Counted from the first letter of the stretch, positions 7,965 to 17,331 are shown. The stretch is DNA of 64,000 nucleotides from Kribbella italica (GCF_014205135.1 NZ_JACHMY010000001.1:7254001-7318000); one strand, 5' to 3'. Program-made: numbers and translations. Notes: generated from the letters alone by a model not told the origin.

Positions 7965-9628
7965 GCGACCCTCGGGTCGTCAGGAGAGACCAGCTCCAGC
8001 TCGGCCTGACCGGTGAGCCGTGCGCGCTGTGCTGCGGCGAGCAGGTCGTCGGGGGACTCGGTGGCGAGCAGCAGCCGGTGCGCGTGGTCGCGGACCACCG
8101 GGTGCACGCCGAAGCGGCCCGGTGCGGGCTCCGAGACGAGGTGCTGGTCGATCAGCTCGTCGATCATCGGTTCCACCTCCTGCTGGTCGGCGCCGAGCAG
8201 CCGTCCTGCCCGCCGTACGTCGAACTGAGGTGTCAGGCTCAGCAGGCGGTAGAGCCGGCGGACTGGTTCTGCCAGTGAGTGGTAGGTCTCGTCGAACCGG
8301 TCGTGGAGCCCGGCGAGGGCGCGCTGCCGTGCCGGCAGGCGATCCAGGCCGTTGGCCAGCCGAGCCGCCGTCCACGCGGGACGGCCTTCCAGCAGCTCGG
8401 CGAAGCGGCGAAGGGCTTCCGGGTGGCCGGCGCTCCAGCGCAGGGCCTGCTCGCAGTCGGTGATCCGCACGGCGTCGTTGTCGGCCAGGGGCTCGAGGGT
8501 GATGGTGAGGTCACGGTCGAGCCCGGTCAGGCGCCGCCGGCTCGTCACGAGGACCACAGACCCTGGGGTGTTGGGCATGAGGTCGCGGACCTGGTTGGAG
8601 TCCTCGACGTTCTCCAGGACCAGCAGCACGCGCCGGCCCAGGACACGTGGGTGCTCGGTGCCCCAGATCTGAGCGTCCACGTCCTGAAGGGCGGCGGCTG
8701 CCTCCAGGACGAAGGCGGACTTGCCGATCCCGGCCATGCCGTCGACGGAGATCACACAGACGCGGTCCGGCGAAACGGCGGCCCGGACGGCGGCCAGCTC
8801 TTGCTCTCGTCCGACGAACCCAGAGATCCGAACGGGAAGGTCGGACGGAACAGGTGCACTACTTGCTGCCGGCATCTGCTCTTGGTCGGTGAGGATCTGT
8901 TGGTGGAGTCGCGTCAGCTCGGCGCCCGGCTCGATGCCCAGGTCGCGGACCAGGACGGTGCGAGCCCGCCGGTACGCCGCCAGGGCCTCGTGGCGGCGGC
9001 CCGTCCGGTGGAGGGCGGTCATCAGGCGGGTCCAGGCGAGCTCGCGGAGCGGGTCCTCGTCGGTGAGGGCCTTCAGCAACGAGATGGCCTCGGTGGAGCG
9101 GCCGAGGGTCAACGACGCGTCGGCGAGGTCCTCGCGCAGCGAGCGGTGGAGCTCGGTGAGGCGGTCGACAGCCGAGGTCGCGTCGCCCGTCAGGCCGTCG
9201 TACGGGCAGCCGCGCCAGAGGCCGAGGGCCTGCTCCAGCAGGGAGACAGCCTTGGTCGCGGGAGCGATACGCGCCTGGTCGGAGAGATCGGCGGCCACGT
9301 CCGCGTCCAGCTCACCGGGGAGCACGCGGACGCGGTAGGCCCCCGGGCGGCTCTCGATGCGCTCGTCGGGCAGGGCCCGGCGCAGCTGCCAGACGTAGGT
9401 CTTCAGGTTGCGCTGCGCGGAGGCGGGCGCGTCCAGCCCGGCCCACACCGCATCGATCAGCTGGTCGGTGCTGACCCACGCGTTGCGGTGCAGCAGGAGC
9501 AGCGTGAGCATCGTCGCGGGCTTGCCGCCGGACACGTCCAGCGGGGCTCCGTCCGGGCCGTCGACCTCGAGCGGGCCCAGCACCCGGAAGGCGATCCGGG
9601 CCGGTGTGTGCGCTGAGTGACCGTTCAT
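7961..9628 (-). CDS. SARP/AfsR-type regulator (OmpR-like HTH, BTAD, NB-ARC)
   Basis: A 555-aa regulator. Residues 10-100 are an OmpR-like winged helix (FRVLGPLEVDGPDGAPLDVSG, WQLRRALPD), about 105-250 the bacterial transcriptional activation domain (REDLADASLTLGRSTEAISL, LHRTGRRHEALAAYRRAR), and 265-400 an NB-ARC/STAND ATPase with Walker A GMAGIGKS. The C-terminus is a winged-helix/helical remainder, without the TPRs of full-length AfsR. I chose ATG 9628 because it begins directly before the wHTH; an in-frame upstream start at 9658 would intrude into the direct repeats of the divergent control region. First gene of the eccE operon, so it plausibly controls the secretion locus or the divergent two-component genes. 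Confidence 0.88.
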   Translation of the reverse strand: MNGHSAHTPARIAFRVLGPLEVDGPDGAPLDVSGGKPATMLTLLLLHRNAWVSTDQLIDAVWAGLDAPASAQRNLKTYVWQLRRALPDERIESRPGAYRVRVLPGELDADVAADLSDQARIAPATKAVSLLEQALGLWRGCPYDGLTGDATSAVDRLTELHRSLREDLADASLTLGRSTEAISLLKALTDEDPLRELAWTRLMTALHRTGRRHEALAAYRRARTVLVRDLGIEPGAELTRLHQQILTDQEQMPAASSAPVPSDLPVRISGFVGREQELAAVRAAVSPDRVCVISVDGMAGIGKSAFVLEAAAALQDVDAQIWGTEHPRVLGRRVLLVLENVEDSNQVRDLMPNTPGSVVLVTSRRRLTGLDRDLTITLEPLADNDAVRITDCEQALRWSAGHPEALRRFAELLEGRPAWTAARLANGLDRLPARQRALAGLHDRFDETYHSLAEPVRRLYRLLSLTPQFDVRRAGRLLGADQQEVEPMIDELIDQHLVSEPAPGRFGVHPVVRDHAHRLLLATESPDDLLAAAQRARLTGQAELELVSPDDPRVA

Positions 9629-9649
9629 GACACATACGATCCGGGTGGA

Positions 9650-9668
9650 CGATGACATTTCGATGACA
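9650..9668. promoter_or_regulatory. Direct repeat in divergent SARP / response-regulator control region
   Basis: CGATGACA occurs at 9650-9657 and again at 9661-9668, an 11-nt period. OmpR-type response regulators and SARPs both bind direct repeats with about 11-nt spacing. The repeat sits in the 53-nt gap between the divergent SARP and response-regulator genes, so it is a candidate operator for either product. The motif is seen; the role is inferred. Confidence 0.4.
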
Positions 9669-9681
9669 CGGGCGGTCCCGA

Positions 9682-10353
9682 GTGCGCGTACTGGTGGTAG
9701 AGGACAACGAGGACCTGCAGGTGGCGGTCCCGGCGGCGCTGCGCTCGGCGGCGCTGGCGGTCGACCTGGCCGGGACGATCGCGGCCGCCGACGAGGCGCT
9801 GTTCGTCAACGCCTACGACTGCGTGGTCTTCGACCGGCTGCTGCCGGACGGGGACTCGATCGGCTATGTTCGCCACCGCAGGGAACAGGGCTGGGCGGTC
9901 CCGGTGCTGTTCCTGACCGGCCTGGACACGCTGGCCGACCGGGTGGACGGCTTCGAGTACGGCGGCGACGACTACCTGGTCAAACCGTTCGCCGTGGCCG
10001 AGCTGACCGCGCGGGTGCTCAGCCTGTGCCGCCGGGCCGGGACCGGCCGGACACCCGTACTGCGTTACACCGACGTCGAGATGGACACCGGCCGGCGAGA
10101 GGTCAGGCGGGGTGGTGTGCTGCTCGGCCTGACCGCCAAGGAGTTCGCCGTGCTCGAGTACCTGATCACCCGGCCGGACCGGACGGTGTCCCGCTCGGAG
10201 CTGATCGAGCACTGCTGGGACTCCGCGGCCGACCCGATGTCGAACGTCGTCGACGCGACCATCCGGCGGCTGCGCGGCAAGCTGCGCACGCCGGACCTGA
10301 TCGAGGCGGTCCGCGGCCAGGGCTACCGGCTGATCCCCGTGGACGGTTTCTGA
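9682..10353 (+). CDS. OmpR-family response regulator
   Basis: A 223-aa two-domain regulator. The receiver domain spans 1-115, with the acidic pocket E7/D8, phosphoacceptor D51 (CVVFDRLLPDGDS), T79 and K101 (YLVKPFAV). The winged-helix OmpR effector domain spans 125-220 (GLTAKEFAVLEYLITRPDRT, VDATIRRLRGKL, VRGQGYRLIP). GTG 9682 fits the conserved RVLVVEDN start. Its stop overlaps the histidine kinase start by 1 nt (TGATG), so the pair is co-translated. It is divergent from the SARP gene and shares its control region. The stimulus is unknown. Confidence 0.95.
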   Translation: MRVLVVEDNEDLQVAVPAALRSAALAVDLAGTIAAADEALFVNAYDCVVFDRLLPDGDSIGYVRHRREQGWAVPVLFLTGLDTLADRVDGFEYGGDDYLVKPFAVAELTARVLSLCRRAGTGRTPVLRYTDVEMDTGRREVRRGGVLLGLTAKEFAVLEYLITRPDRTVSRSELIEHCWDSAADPMSNVVDATIRRLRGKLRTPDLIEAVRGQGYRLIPVDGF

Positions 10354-11612
10354 TGCGCGGTCCCGCCGCCGAGCGCCTGCGCCGCCTGCGCTGGTGGCTC
10401 ACCGTCGTGTTCACGGTGATGAACACGATCGGCCTGATCGTGCTGGCCCCACTGATCCTGCGGCTCGACTCGCAGCGCACCGAGGCCGGCATCAGCAACC
10501 AGCTGGACGTCGTCACCGGCCCGGTGCTGCGGCTGGTCAACGAGAGCGGGGGCATCGACTTCACCGCGGTCAACCGCGACCCGCTGAACTCGACCTGCCC
10601 GGAGTTCGTCATCGTGCCGGGCGGCGCGACGCGGTTCGACCAGCACAGCAGCCAGAAGGTCTGCACGGCGATGGATCCCCAGGTCCTCGACGAGCTGGCG
10701 ACCAAGGCGGTCAGCGACGGCGTGACCCTGTCCGCCGACCGCAAGGCCCTCAGTGGCCACCAGGTCCGCGTGGACGTCGAGCCCTTCCGCGACTCCAGCG
10801 GCAAGTACGCCGGTGCGGTGGTGGCCTGGACCGACACCGAGGACGAGCTGGGTGCCCACCAGCGCCTGGTGATCACCGTGCTGCTGGTCTGCGCGTTCCT
10901 GATCCTGGCGGCCGCCCTGCTCGGCTACTGGGTCTCCGGCCGGGCAATCCGGCCTGCCATGGCTGCTCTGGAGCAGCAGGAGAACCTGCTCGCCGAAACA
11001 GCCCACGACCTCCGTACGCCGGTAGCAGCGCTCCGCGCCCTGGCCGAGACGGCGATGCAGGACCCCCACCAGCGCGGCGAGCTGCTGCCCCGAACCGTAC
11101 GGCTGGCCGGCCGGATGGGCGACATCATCGACGGCCTGCTGGTCCGGGCCCGGCTGGCGGCAGGTGTCGAGCAGCTGAGCATGCAGCTGGTCTGGCTCGA
11201 CCAGCTGGTCGCCGTAGTCGTTGAGGACACCCCCTCCGACTCCGCCAGGGTCTCGCTGGTCACCGCGCCGACGATGGTGCGCGCCGACCCGGTCCTGCTG
11301 CAACGGGCCATCGGCAACCTTCTGGACAACGCGATGCGGCACGGCCGGGCGCCGGGCGCCGACCAGGCGATCGTGACGGTCACCGTGGCGGACGGACGGA
11401 TCACCGTGGCCGACCAGGGCCCGGGGATCGACCCGGCGATCGGGGACGACCTGTTCGAGCGGTTCGCGGCGGGCAGTGGCTCGGCGGGAGCCGGGATCGG
11501 GCTGTCCGTGGTCCGGTGGGTGGCGCTCGCGCACGGCGGCGACCTGAAGGTGCACAACGGCGACGAGGGCGGCGCGATCTTCGAGTTCCGGCTCCCGGTC
11601 GCCGAGCGCTGA
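10353..11612 (+). CDS. Sensor histidine kinase
   Basis: A 419-aa membrane kinase. TM1 lies at about 15-37 (WWLTVVFTVMNTIGLIVLAP), an extracytoplasmic sensor of about 130 residues contains a Cys pair, and TM2 (LVITVLLVCAFLILAAALLGY) at about 170-190 is followed by a HAMP-like stretch. H218 in the H-box (ETAHDLRTPVAALR) is the predicted phosphorylation site. The ATPase boxes are intact: N (IGNLLDNAMRHG), G1 (VADQGPGID) and G2 (GAGIGLSVV). ATG 10353 overlaps the response-regulator stop by 1 nt and is in frame with no better upstream start. Partner of the upstream regulator. Confidence 0.95.
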   Translation: MRGPAAERLRRLRWWLTVVFTVMNTIGLIVLAPLILRLDSQRTEAGISNQLDVVTGPVLRLVNESGGIDFTAVNRDPLNSTCPEFVIVPGGATRFDQHSSQKVCTAMDPQVLDELATKAVSDGVTLSADRKALSGHQVRVDVEPFRDSSGKYAGAVVAWTDTEDELGAHQRLVITVLLVCAFLILAAALLGYWVSGRAIRPAMAALEQQENLLAETAHDLRTPVAALRALAETAMQDPHQRGELLPRTVRLAGRMGDIIDGLLVRARLAAGVEQLSMQLVWLDQLVAVVVEDTPSDSARVSLVTAPTMVRADPVLLQRAIGNLLDNAMRHGRAPGADQAIVTVTVADGRITVADQGPGIDPAIGDDLFERFAAGSGSAGAGIGLSVVRWVALAHGGDLKVHNGDEGGAIFEFRLPVAER

Positions 11613-11679
11613 TGTTTCGATCAGGGTCGAATAGGCCGGCCTGGATGGAATCTGGACGGGCGCTGTACCGGCGATGACC

Positions 11680-11685
11680 TAGTCT
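11680..11685 (+). promoter_or_regulatory. Candidate -10 box of a leaderless transcript
   Basis: TAGTCT (TANNNT) lies exactly 7 nt before GTG 11693, and no Shine-Dalgarno sequence precedes that start. This is the usual geometry of leaderless actinobacterial mRNAs. No convincing -35 element was found at standard spacing. Confidence 0.4.
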
Positions 11686-11692
11686 CGTCGCT

Positions 11693-14077
11693 GTGAGGTC
11701 TGTCACCGAACTGTTGCGGACGGTCACGGGAGGTGCCCGTCGGGTGCGTCCCGCGCCCTCCGCACGCGAGAACCGGCGGTCCCGCGCCGCACTGGCCGCG
11801 GTGGTGGCGGGCTGTGTCGCGGTGACCGGAGTGGCGGTCGCCGGGGCCGGCAACGCGTCGCCGGGGATGAAGTTCTCCCAGCCGGGCCGGTACATCTACA
11901 ACTCCACGGTCGGCAAGATCTTCCACGTCAACGGTGCCACCAAGAACGTCGACCAGGAGATCCCGCTGCCGGGCGCCGGACCGGGGACACAGGTGATCGA
12001 GACCGACCAGAACGGCTACGTGCTGTCCCGCGGCCGCACCTACCCGTTCGGCAAGTCGAGCCTCGACGTGGCGAACCCGCTGCCCGCGCCGGTCGACGAG
12101 CTGCCCGTCGTGCTGGAAGCTGGCGGAGCCGCCTTCGCCGTCTACCGGCAGAGCGGCCAGATCGTGCGCTTCGGTGAGAAGCTGGCGACCGCCAAGGTCG
12201 GCGTACCGCTCGGTCCTCCGGTGGTCACCTCTGACGGCACAGTGTGGGTGCACCGCCAGGACAGCGGCCAGCTCTGCCTGCTGCCGCTGGAGGCGGACCG
12301 CTTGGCCTGCCCGGCTGAGCTGCCCAGCGGCCACACCGGTTCGCTGGCTGTCGTCGGAGCGAACCAGGTCGTGTTTGTGGACACCACGGGCCGTGAGCTG
12401 TACGCCGTGGACGACGGCGGTCTCGGCCGCAAGATGACGCTGCCGATCGACGACCTGCCGCGGGACGCGATCGTCGCGCCGAACGACGTCACCGGCCGGC
12501 TGGCCATCGTCGACCCGCACAAGAGCCTGCTGCACCTGGTCGACGCGGCCGGTCTGACCACCGGCAAGGCCGACGCGCCGCCGGTCCACAAGCAGCTGCG
12601 CAAGGGCAAGTACGAGCGGATCGTCTCGTCCGGCAACAGCCTGGCGCTGATCGACGAGAGCACGGACACCCTGGTCACGCTGGACCGCAACGGCGAGGAA
12701 CGGGCCGCCCGCAAGATTCCGCCGCCGTCCAAGGACTCCAAGGCCGGCCGGGAGGACAGGACCGGCCTGTACCGCGGCGGCGACTCGCGCCTGTACGTCG
12801 CCAGCCGCTCCGGCGAGCAGGTGATGGTCGTCGAGGACACCGGAGACGTGACCGCGGTCGACACCAACTCGGCCCGGCCGGACCAGCGCAAGACCCCGCA
12901 GCCGGCCAAGCCGACAGCCAAGCCCAGTACGCCGGACCGCCCGGTCCAGCCGCCCCCGACCACGACGAAGCCACCCCAGCCGCCTGCGACCGGTGACCCG
13001 AAGCCGCAGGACCGGCCGACTGATCGTCCGACCGGTAGACCCACCAGCAAACCGGGCGACGACAAGCCGGACCAGCCCGAGACGCCGGACGAGCCCACTG
13101 ACCCGCCCACCACGGACCGGCCGAAGCCGCCGCCGGAGAAGCCCACCACTCCGGTCAAGCCGCCCGCGAAGCCGACCGTGCAGGCGGGCCGTCCCGGCGC
13201 GCCGCGCAGCGTGTCCGGCAGGCCGGGCAACGGCTCGGTCCAGGTCAGCTGGGAGGCCGCCGCCGCCAATGGCGCCGCCGTCACGTCGTACACGCTGACC
13301 TGGAACGGCGGCAGCGTCCGGCTCGGCCCGACGGCTCGCAGCCGCAACGTCACCGGCCTGACCAACGGCACCGGCTACACGTTCACCGTCCGCGCGACCA
13401 ACCGCGTCGGCACCGGCCCGGGCAGCAGTACGGCGCGGCTGGTGCCGTCCGGTGGAGCTCCTGATGCCCCGGGCAACTTCCAGGTCACGACCTCCGGCAG
13501 CAGCCTCACCCTGAGCTGGACACGGCCGGACCTGAAGGGCAACACCCTGCAGGGCTACGACATCGCGGCCAACCCGACCGGGACCGGCGGCGGCACGGCC
13601 AAGGGTGACTCCACGACGTCGACCAGGGCAACGATCTCCGGACTGACCAGTGGTTCGACGTACCGGGTCACCGTCCGGGCCACCACGACCAATGCCCAAG
13701 GCAACTTCGTGCTCGGCAAGCAGGCCGTGCGGACGGTCGTGGTCGGTGGCGGCAGCAGTACGCAGCCACGCCTGACCGCGTCCCGCGGTGCCGCCACCAC
13801 CCACGGCGGCGGCGAGCGAGCCTGCGAAGCGCCCGGCTGCGCCTTCATCCGGGTGGTCGGCCGGGGCCTGAAACCCAACACCTTGTACGACTTCCAGCCG
13901 TTCACCACCCAGTGGCAGCCGTCCAACCCGGGCGCGCAGCTGCGGACCGACGACAACGGCGAGATCACCATCGACGACCGTTTCGCCACCGATGCCCCAG
14001 GGCAACAGGTCTGGGTGGTGGCGACCGCCGCGGGTGAAGAAACGGTCACGTCCAACAAGTTCACGTGGAGAAACTGA
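11693..14077 (+). CDS. Membrane-anchored FN3-domain protein, copy 1
   Basis: A 794-aa surface-type protein. A short Arg-rich cytosolic tail is followed by one signal-anchor helix (residues about 33-52, ALAAVVAGCVAVTGVAVAGA). An extracytoplasmic region of about 350 residues has repeated strand motifs that suggest a beta-propeller. A Pro/Thr/Lys-rich linker (about 400-495) leads to two fibronectin type III domains (about 500-590 and 592-685) and a C-terminal domain with a Cys pair (CEAPGC). It is a full-length paralogue of the gene at 15085 and overlaps the MoxR start by 1 nt (TGATG). It probably acts in the cell wall together with the MoxR/DUF58/transglutaminase set; the specific role is unknown. 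Confidence 0.85.
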   Translation: MRSVTELLRTVTGGARRVRPAPSARENRRSRAALAAVVAGCVAVTGVAVAGAGNASPGMKFSQPGRYIYNSTVGKIFHVNGATKNVDQEIPLPGAGPGTQVIETDQNGYVLSRGRTYPFGKSSLDVANPLPAPVDELPVVLEAGGAAFAVYRQSGQIVRFGEKLATAKVGVPLGPPVVTSDGTVWVHRQDSGQLCLLPLEADRLACPAELPSGHTGSLAVVGANQVVFVDTTGRELYAVDDGGLGRKMTLPIDDLPRDAIVAPNDVTGRLAIVDPHKSLLHLVDAAGLTTGKADAPPVHKQLRKGKYERIVSSGNSLALIDESTDTLVTLDRNGEERAARKIPPPSKDSKAGREDRTGLYRGGDSRLYVASRSGEQVMVVEDTGDVTAVDTNSARPDQRKTPQPAKPTAKPSTPDRPVQPPPTTTKPPQPPATGDPKPQDRPTDRPTGRPTSKPGDDKPDQPETPDEPTDPPTTDRPKPPPEKPTTPVKPPAKPTVQAGRPGAPRSVSGRPGNGSVQVSWEAAAANGAAVTSYTLTWNGGSVRLGPTARSRNVTGLTNGTGYTFTVRATNRVGTGPGSSTARLVPSGGAPDAPGNFQVTTSGSSLTLSWTRPDLKGNTLQGYDIAANPTGTGGGTAKGDSTTSTRATISGLTSGSTYRVTVRATTTNAQGNFVLGKQAVRTVVVGGGSSTQPRLTASRGAATTHGGGERACEAPGCAFIRVVGRGLKPNTLYDFQPFTTQWQPSNPGAQLRTDDNGEITIDDRFATDAPGQQVWVVATAAGEETVTSNKFTWRN

Positions 14078-15039
14078 TGAGTGCGACGATTCCGCCCGGT
14101 GAGGCCTACCGGCTGGTCGCGGACAACCTGCAACGGGTCATCCACGGCAAGCCCGAGGTCGTCCGGCTGGCCCTGACCGCGTTGTTCGCCGAGGGCCACC
14201 TGCTGATCGAGGACGTGCCCGGGCTGGGCAAGACCACGCTGGCCCGCTGCATCGCGCGCAGCATCGACGCCACCTGGAACCGGATCCAGTTCACCCCCGA
14301 CCTGCTGCCCGGTGACATCACCGGCGTGATGGTCTACCACCAGGGCAGCGAGGCGTTCGAGTTCCACCCCGGCGGCATCTTCGCCAACGTGGTGGTCGCC
14401 GACGAGATCAACCGCGGGACGCCGAAGACGCAGTCCGCGCTGCTCGAGGTGATGGCCGAGCGCCGCGTCACCGTCGACTCGGTCACCCGCGCCGTCCCGG
14501 ACCCGTTCCTGGTGGTCGGCACCCAGAACCCGATCGAGATGGAAGGCACCTACCGGCTGCCCGAGGCGCAGCTCGACCGGTTCCTGATGCGGATCGAGAT
14601 CGGCTACCCCGACCACGACGCCGAGGTCCGGATCGTGCTCGGCGACACCGGCCGGATCGGCCCGGACTCGCTCAGCCCGGTGATCGACGTACCGGCCCTG
14701 CGCAACGCGATCGCCGCCGTCCGCTCGGTGCACGTCGACCCGGCGATCAGCTCGTACGCCGTGAAGCTGGTCGCCGCGACCCGCGAGCACACCGCCGTCC
14801 GGTACGGCGCCAGCCCGCGCGGCAGCATCGCCCTGGTCCGCGCGGCCCGCGCCTACGCCGCGACCGACGGCCGGGCCTTCACCACACCGGACGACGTGAA
14901 GCAGGTCGCGCAGCCCGTGCTGGCCCACCGCCTGGTGCTCACACCGGACGCGGAGCTGAGCCAGCGACCTCCGTCCTCGGTCGTCGACGAGGTGCTGGCC
15001 GCCACGGCGGCCCCGACCGCGAGCGTGGGCGCGGTCTAG
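14077..15039 (+). CDS. MoxR-family AAA+ ATPase
   Basis: A 320-aa MoxR ATPase. Walker A is DVPGLGKTTLAR, Walker B VVVADEINRGTPKTQSALLE, and the sensor/arginine region GTQNPIEMEGTYRLPEAQLD is followed by RFLMRIEIGYP. MoxR proteins are chaperone-like ATPases that usually work with DUF58/VWA and transglutaminase-like membrane proteins, and both of those follow within 4 kb. ATG 14077 overlaps the FN3 gene stop; a GTG at 14065 would add only four residues. Unusually, it lies between two copies of the FN3 gene. Confidence 0.93.
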   Translation: MSATIPPGEAYRLVADNLQRVIHGKPEVVRLALTALFAEGHLLIEDVPGLGKTTLARCIARSIDATWNRIQFTPDLLPGDITGVMVYHQGSEAFEFHPGGIFANVVVADEINRGTPKTQSALLEVMAERRVTVDSVTRAVPDPFLVVGTQNPIEMEGTYRLPEAQLDRFLMRIEIGYPDHDAEVRIVLGDTGRIGPDSLSPVIDVPALRNAIAAVRSVHVDPAISSYAVKLVAATREHTAVRYGASPRGSIALVRAARAYAATDGRAFTTPDDVKQVAQPVLAHRLVLTPDAELSQRPPSSVVDEVLAATAAPTASVGAV

Positions 15040-15084
15040 AGGACCGAGCCGCCGTAGTCCGAGCAAGCCGAACGGGGAGAGAGC

Positions 15085-17331
15085 ATGCGCAAGGTCCGAC
15101 CGGAAGTGCGAGCACGCATGGCGCTCGCCGCTGTCGTCGCGGGCTGCATGGCCGTCACGACGATCGCGGTCACCGGCGCCGGCGCGGACCTGAGCGGGAT
15201 GCGGTTCACGCAGTCGGGCCACCTGGTCTACAACAGCACGCTCGGCAAGGTGTTCAAGATCGACGGCGGGACGAAGAGCGTCGAGGCGGAGGTGCCGGTG
15301 CCCGGCGCCGGGCCGGGCGCTCAGGTGATCGAGACCGACAAGGACGGCTACGTACTGGCGGACGGATCGATCATCGGGTTCGGCAAGTCCGACCTGCGGG
15401 TCGCCGAGCCGATCCCGGCGCCTGCCCTGGAACGGCCGGTGACGCTGACGGCGGCCGGTTCGGCGTACGCGATCTACCGGCAGGCCGGGCAGGTGCAGCG
15501 GTTCGGTGAGAACCCGATGGTGGTCTCGACGGAGGGTCCGGTCGGCCAGCCGGTCGTCACGGCGGAGGGCACGGTCTGGCTGCACCGCTGGAGCACTGGT
15601 CAGCTCTGTCAGCTCCCGGTCTCCAGCGCCCGGATCGCTTGTACGGCGAGGATTCCGGCCGGGCACAGCGGCTCGCTGACCCTGGTGGGCGAGCAGGCCG
15701 TGTTCGTCGACACGACCGCGCGGCAGATGCAGACGGTCGGCACCGACGGGCTCGGTCGTGCGGTCTCGCTGGCCGCGCTCGACCTGGGGCAGACCTCGAT
15801 CGTCGCGTCCAACGACGTCGGTGGACGGATCGCCATCGTCACCAAGAACACGCTGCAGCTGGTCGACACCGCCGAGCTGACCGGCGGCCGGCCGGCCGCC
15901 GAGCCGGTGGTGAAGCAGCTCAAGCCGGGCCGGTACGACCAGATCGCCTCGTCGGGCGAGACACTGGCGCTGGTGGACTCCGCCGACCAGAGCCTGGTCA
16001 CCCTGGACAGCCGCGGTGGCCAGGAGCGGCGGCGGCCGATCCCGGCGCCGTCCAAGCTGGCCAAGGTGAAGCCGGGCGAGCGGCCTGGTCTGAGCCGGGG
16101 CGACGACTCCCGCCTGTACGTCGACAGCCTGGCGGGCGAGCACGTCCTGGTTGTCGACGACAACGGTGACGTCACCGAGGTGGAGACCTCCGGACCGGTC
16201 AAGCGCAAGGGCGATGACCCGAAGCCGAAGCCGGACAAGCCGACGCTGCCGCCGGTCCGGCCAGTGGTCCCGCAGAAGACGATCGAGAAGCCGGTGGCGC
16301 CCCCGCCGGTCCAGCCGACCACTCGGCGTCCGGTGCAACCACCGGTCACCCGGCGGCCGGTCGAGCCGCCCGCTACCCGCAAGACCGAGACGCCGGAGCC
16401 GCCCGAGCCACCGGAGCCGCCGGCGACCCGCAAGCCGACCCCGCCGCCGCCGAAGCCGACGGTGAAGCCGACGGTGAGGGCCGGCCGGCCAGGTGCCCCC
16501 GGCAACGTCGCCGCCGCGGCAGGCGACGGCTCGGCGACGATCACCTGGTCCACCGCCTCCGCCAACGGCGCACCGATCACGGCGTACGTCGTGTCGTGGG
16601 CAGGTGGCAGCCGGACCGCGGCAGCGTCCGCGCGACGAGTGGTGGTCCCAGGTCTGACCAACGGGCAGTCCTACACGTTCACCGTCCGCGCCAGGAACCG
16701 CGTCGGCGCCGGTCCGGGGGTGTCGGCCGCCGGCATCACTCTAGGCGGCCCGGCCGACCAGCCGGTCGCCCTGCGCGCGGCAGGGTCGTCCGGAGCCATC
16801 ACGCTGACCTGGCGACGGCCGAACCTGAACGGCGGTTCGCTGATCGGCTACGGCATCACCCTGGACGGCGACCCCGAGAGCACGCCGTCGACCAGCTACC
16901 GCTGGACCGGTCTGACCAACGGCAAGCGGTACACGTTCCAGGTCCGCGCGGTGACCACCGTCCCCGGCCGGGGGACAGTGGTTGGTGCACCGGCCACTGT
17001 CTCGGCGACGGCAGGCGCGCCTGGTGGAACAATCGTCATCAGCCAAGGCCCTGCGTACACAGAGAACCCGGACGGCAACTGCAGACCGCAGTACTGCCAC
17101 TACATCCACATCGAGGCTCGCAACCTGGAGCCTGGTGCGACCTATCTCTTCAACGGTAATACCACCAACTACGGTGACCTGCACGATGGTGGTGACCCGC
17201 TGACTGCGAGAGCCGACGGCACGATCACGGTCAACAAGTTCTACCACGACGACGTCGGCGCGAAGGTCGTCGTCACCGCGACCTACGACGGTAGGACGAC
17301 CACGTCCAACAGCATCACCTGGAGCGGATGA
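15085..17331 (+). CDS. Membrane-anchored FN3-domain protein, copy 2
   Basis: A 748-aa paralogue of the protein at 11693 with the same order: Arg-rich start, signal anchor (MALAAVVAGCMAVTTIAVTG), propeller-like region, Pro-rich linker (about 380-470), two FN3 domains and a C-terminal domain with paired Cys (CRPQYC). The best-conserved positions between the copies are in the anchor and propeller (VYNSTLGKVFKIDGG versus IYNSTVGKIFHVNGA; PGAGPGAQVIETDKDGYVL versus PGAGPGTQVIETDQNGYVL). A good ribosome site (GGGGAGAG) precedes ATG 15085. The stop overlaps the DUF58 gene by 1-4 nt. Confidence 0.85.
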   Translation: MRKVRPEVRARMALAAVVAGCMAVTTIAVTGAGADLSGMRFTQSGHLVYNSTLGKVFKIDGGTKSVEAEVPVPGAGPGAQVIETDKDGYVLADGSIIGFGKSDLRVAEPIPAPALERPVTLTAAGSAYAIYRQAGQVQRFGENPMVVSTEGPVGQPVVTAEGTVWLHRWSTGQLCQLPVSSARIACTARIPAGHSGSLTLVGEQAVFVDTTARQMQTVGTDGLGRAVSLAALDLGQTSIVASNDVGGRIAIVTKNTLQLVDTAELTGGRPAAEPVVKQLKPGRYDQIASSGETLALVDSADQSLVTLDSRGGQERRRPIPAPSKLAKVKPGERPGLSRGDDSRLYVDSLAGEHVLVVDDNGDVTEVETSGPVKRKGDDPKPKPDKPTLPPVRPVVPQKTIEKPVAPPPVQPTTRRPVQPPVTRRPVEPPATRKTETPEPPEPPEPPATRKPTPPPPKPTVKPTVRAGRPGAPGNVAAAAGDGSATITWSTASANGAPITAYVVSWAGGSRTAAASARRVVVPGLTNGQSYTFTVRARNRVGAGPGVSAAGITLGGPADQPVALRAAGSSGAITLTWRRPNLNGGSLIGYGITLDGDPESTPSTSYRWTGLTNGKRYTFQVRAVTTVPGRGTVVGAPATVSATAGAPGGTIVISQGPAYTENPDGNCRPQYCHYIHIEARNLEPGATYLFNGNTTNYGDLHDGGDPLTARADGTITVNKFYHDDVGAKVVVTATYDGRTTTSNSITWSG

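Noticed and set aside
8279..9616. Plus-strand open frame antisense to the SARP gene
   Set aside because: No recognisable motif and shadow composition; the minus strand encodes an intact SARP/NB-ARC protein.
11612..11693. Hairpin terminator after the histidine kinase
   Set aside because: Only a short AGGCCGGCCT palindrome with no loop; not enough for a terminator.
13555..16338. 927-codon minus-strand frame opposite the FN3/MoxR genes
   Set aside because: Contains reversed-complement shadow sequence across three real plus-strand genes with correct start/stop overlaps.
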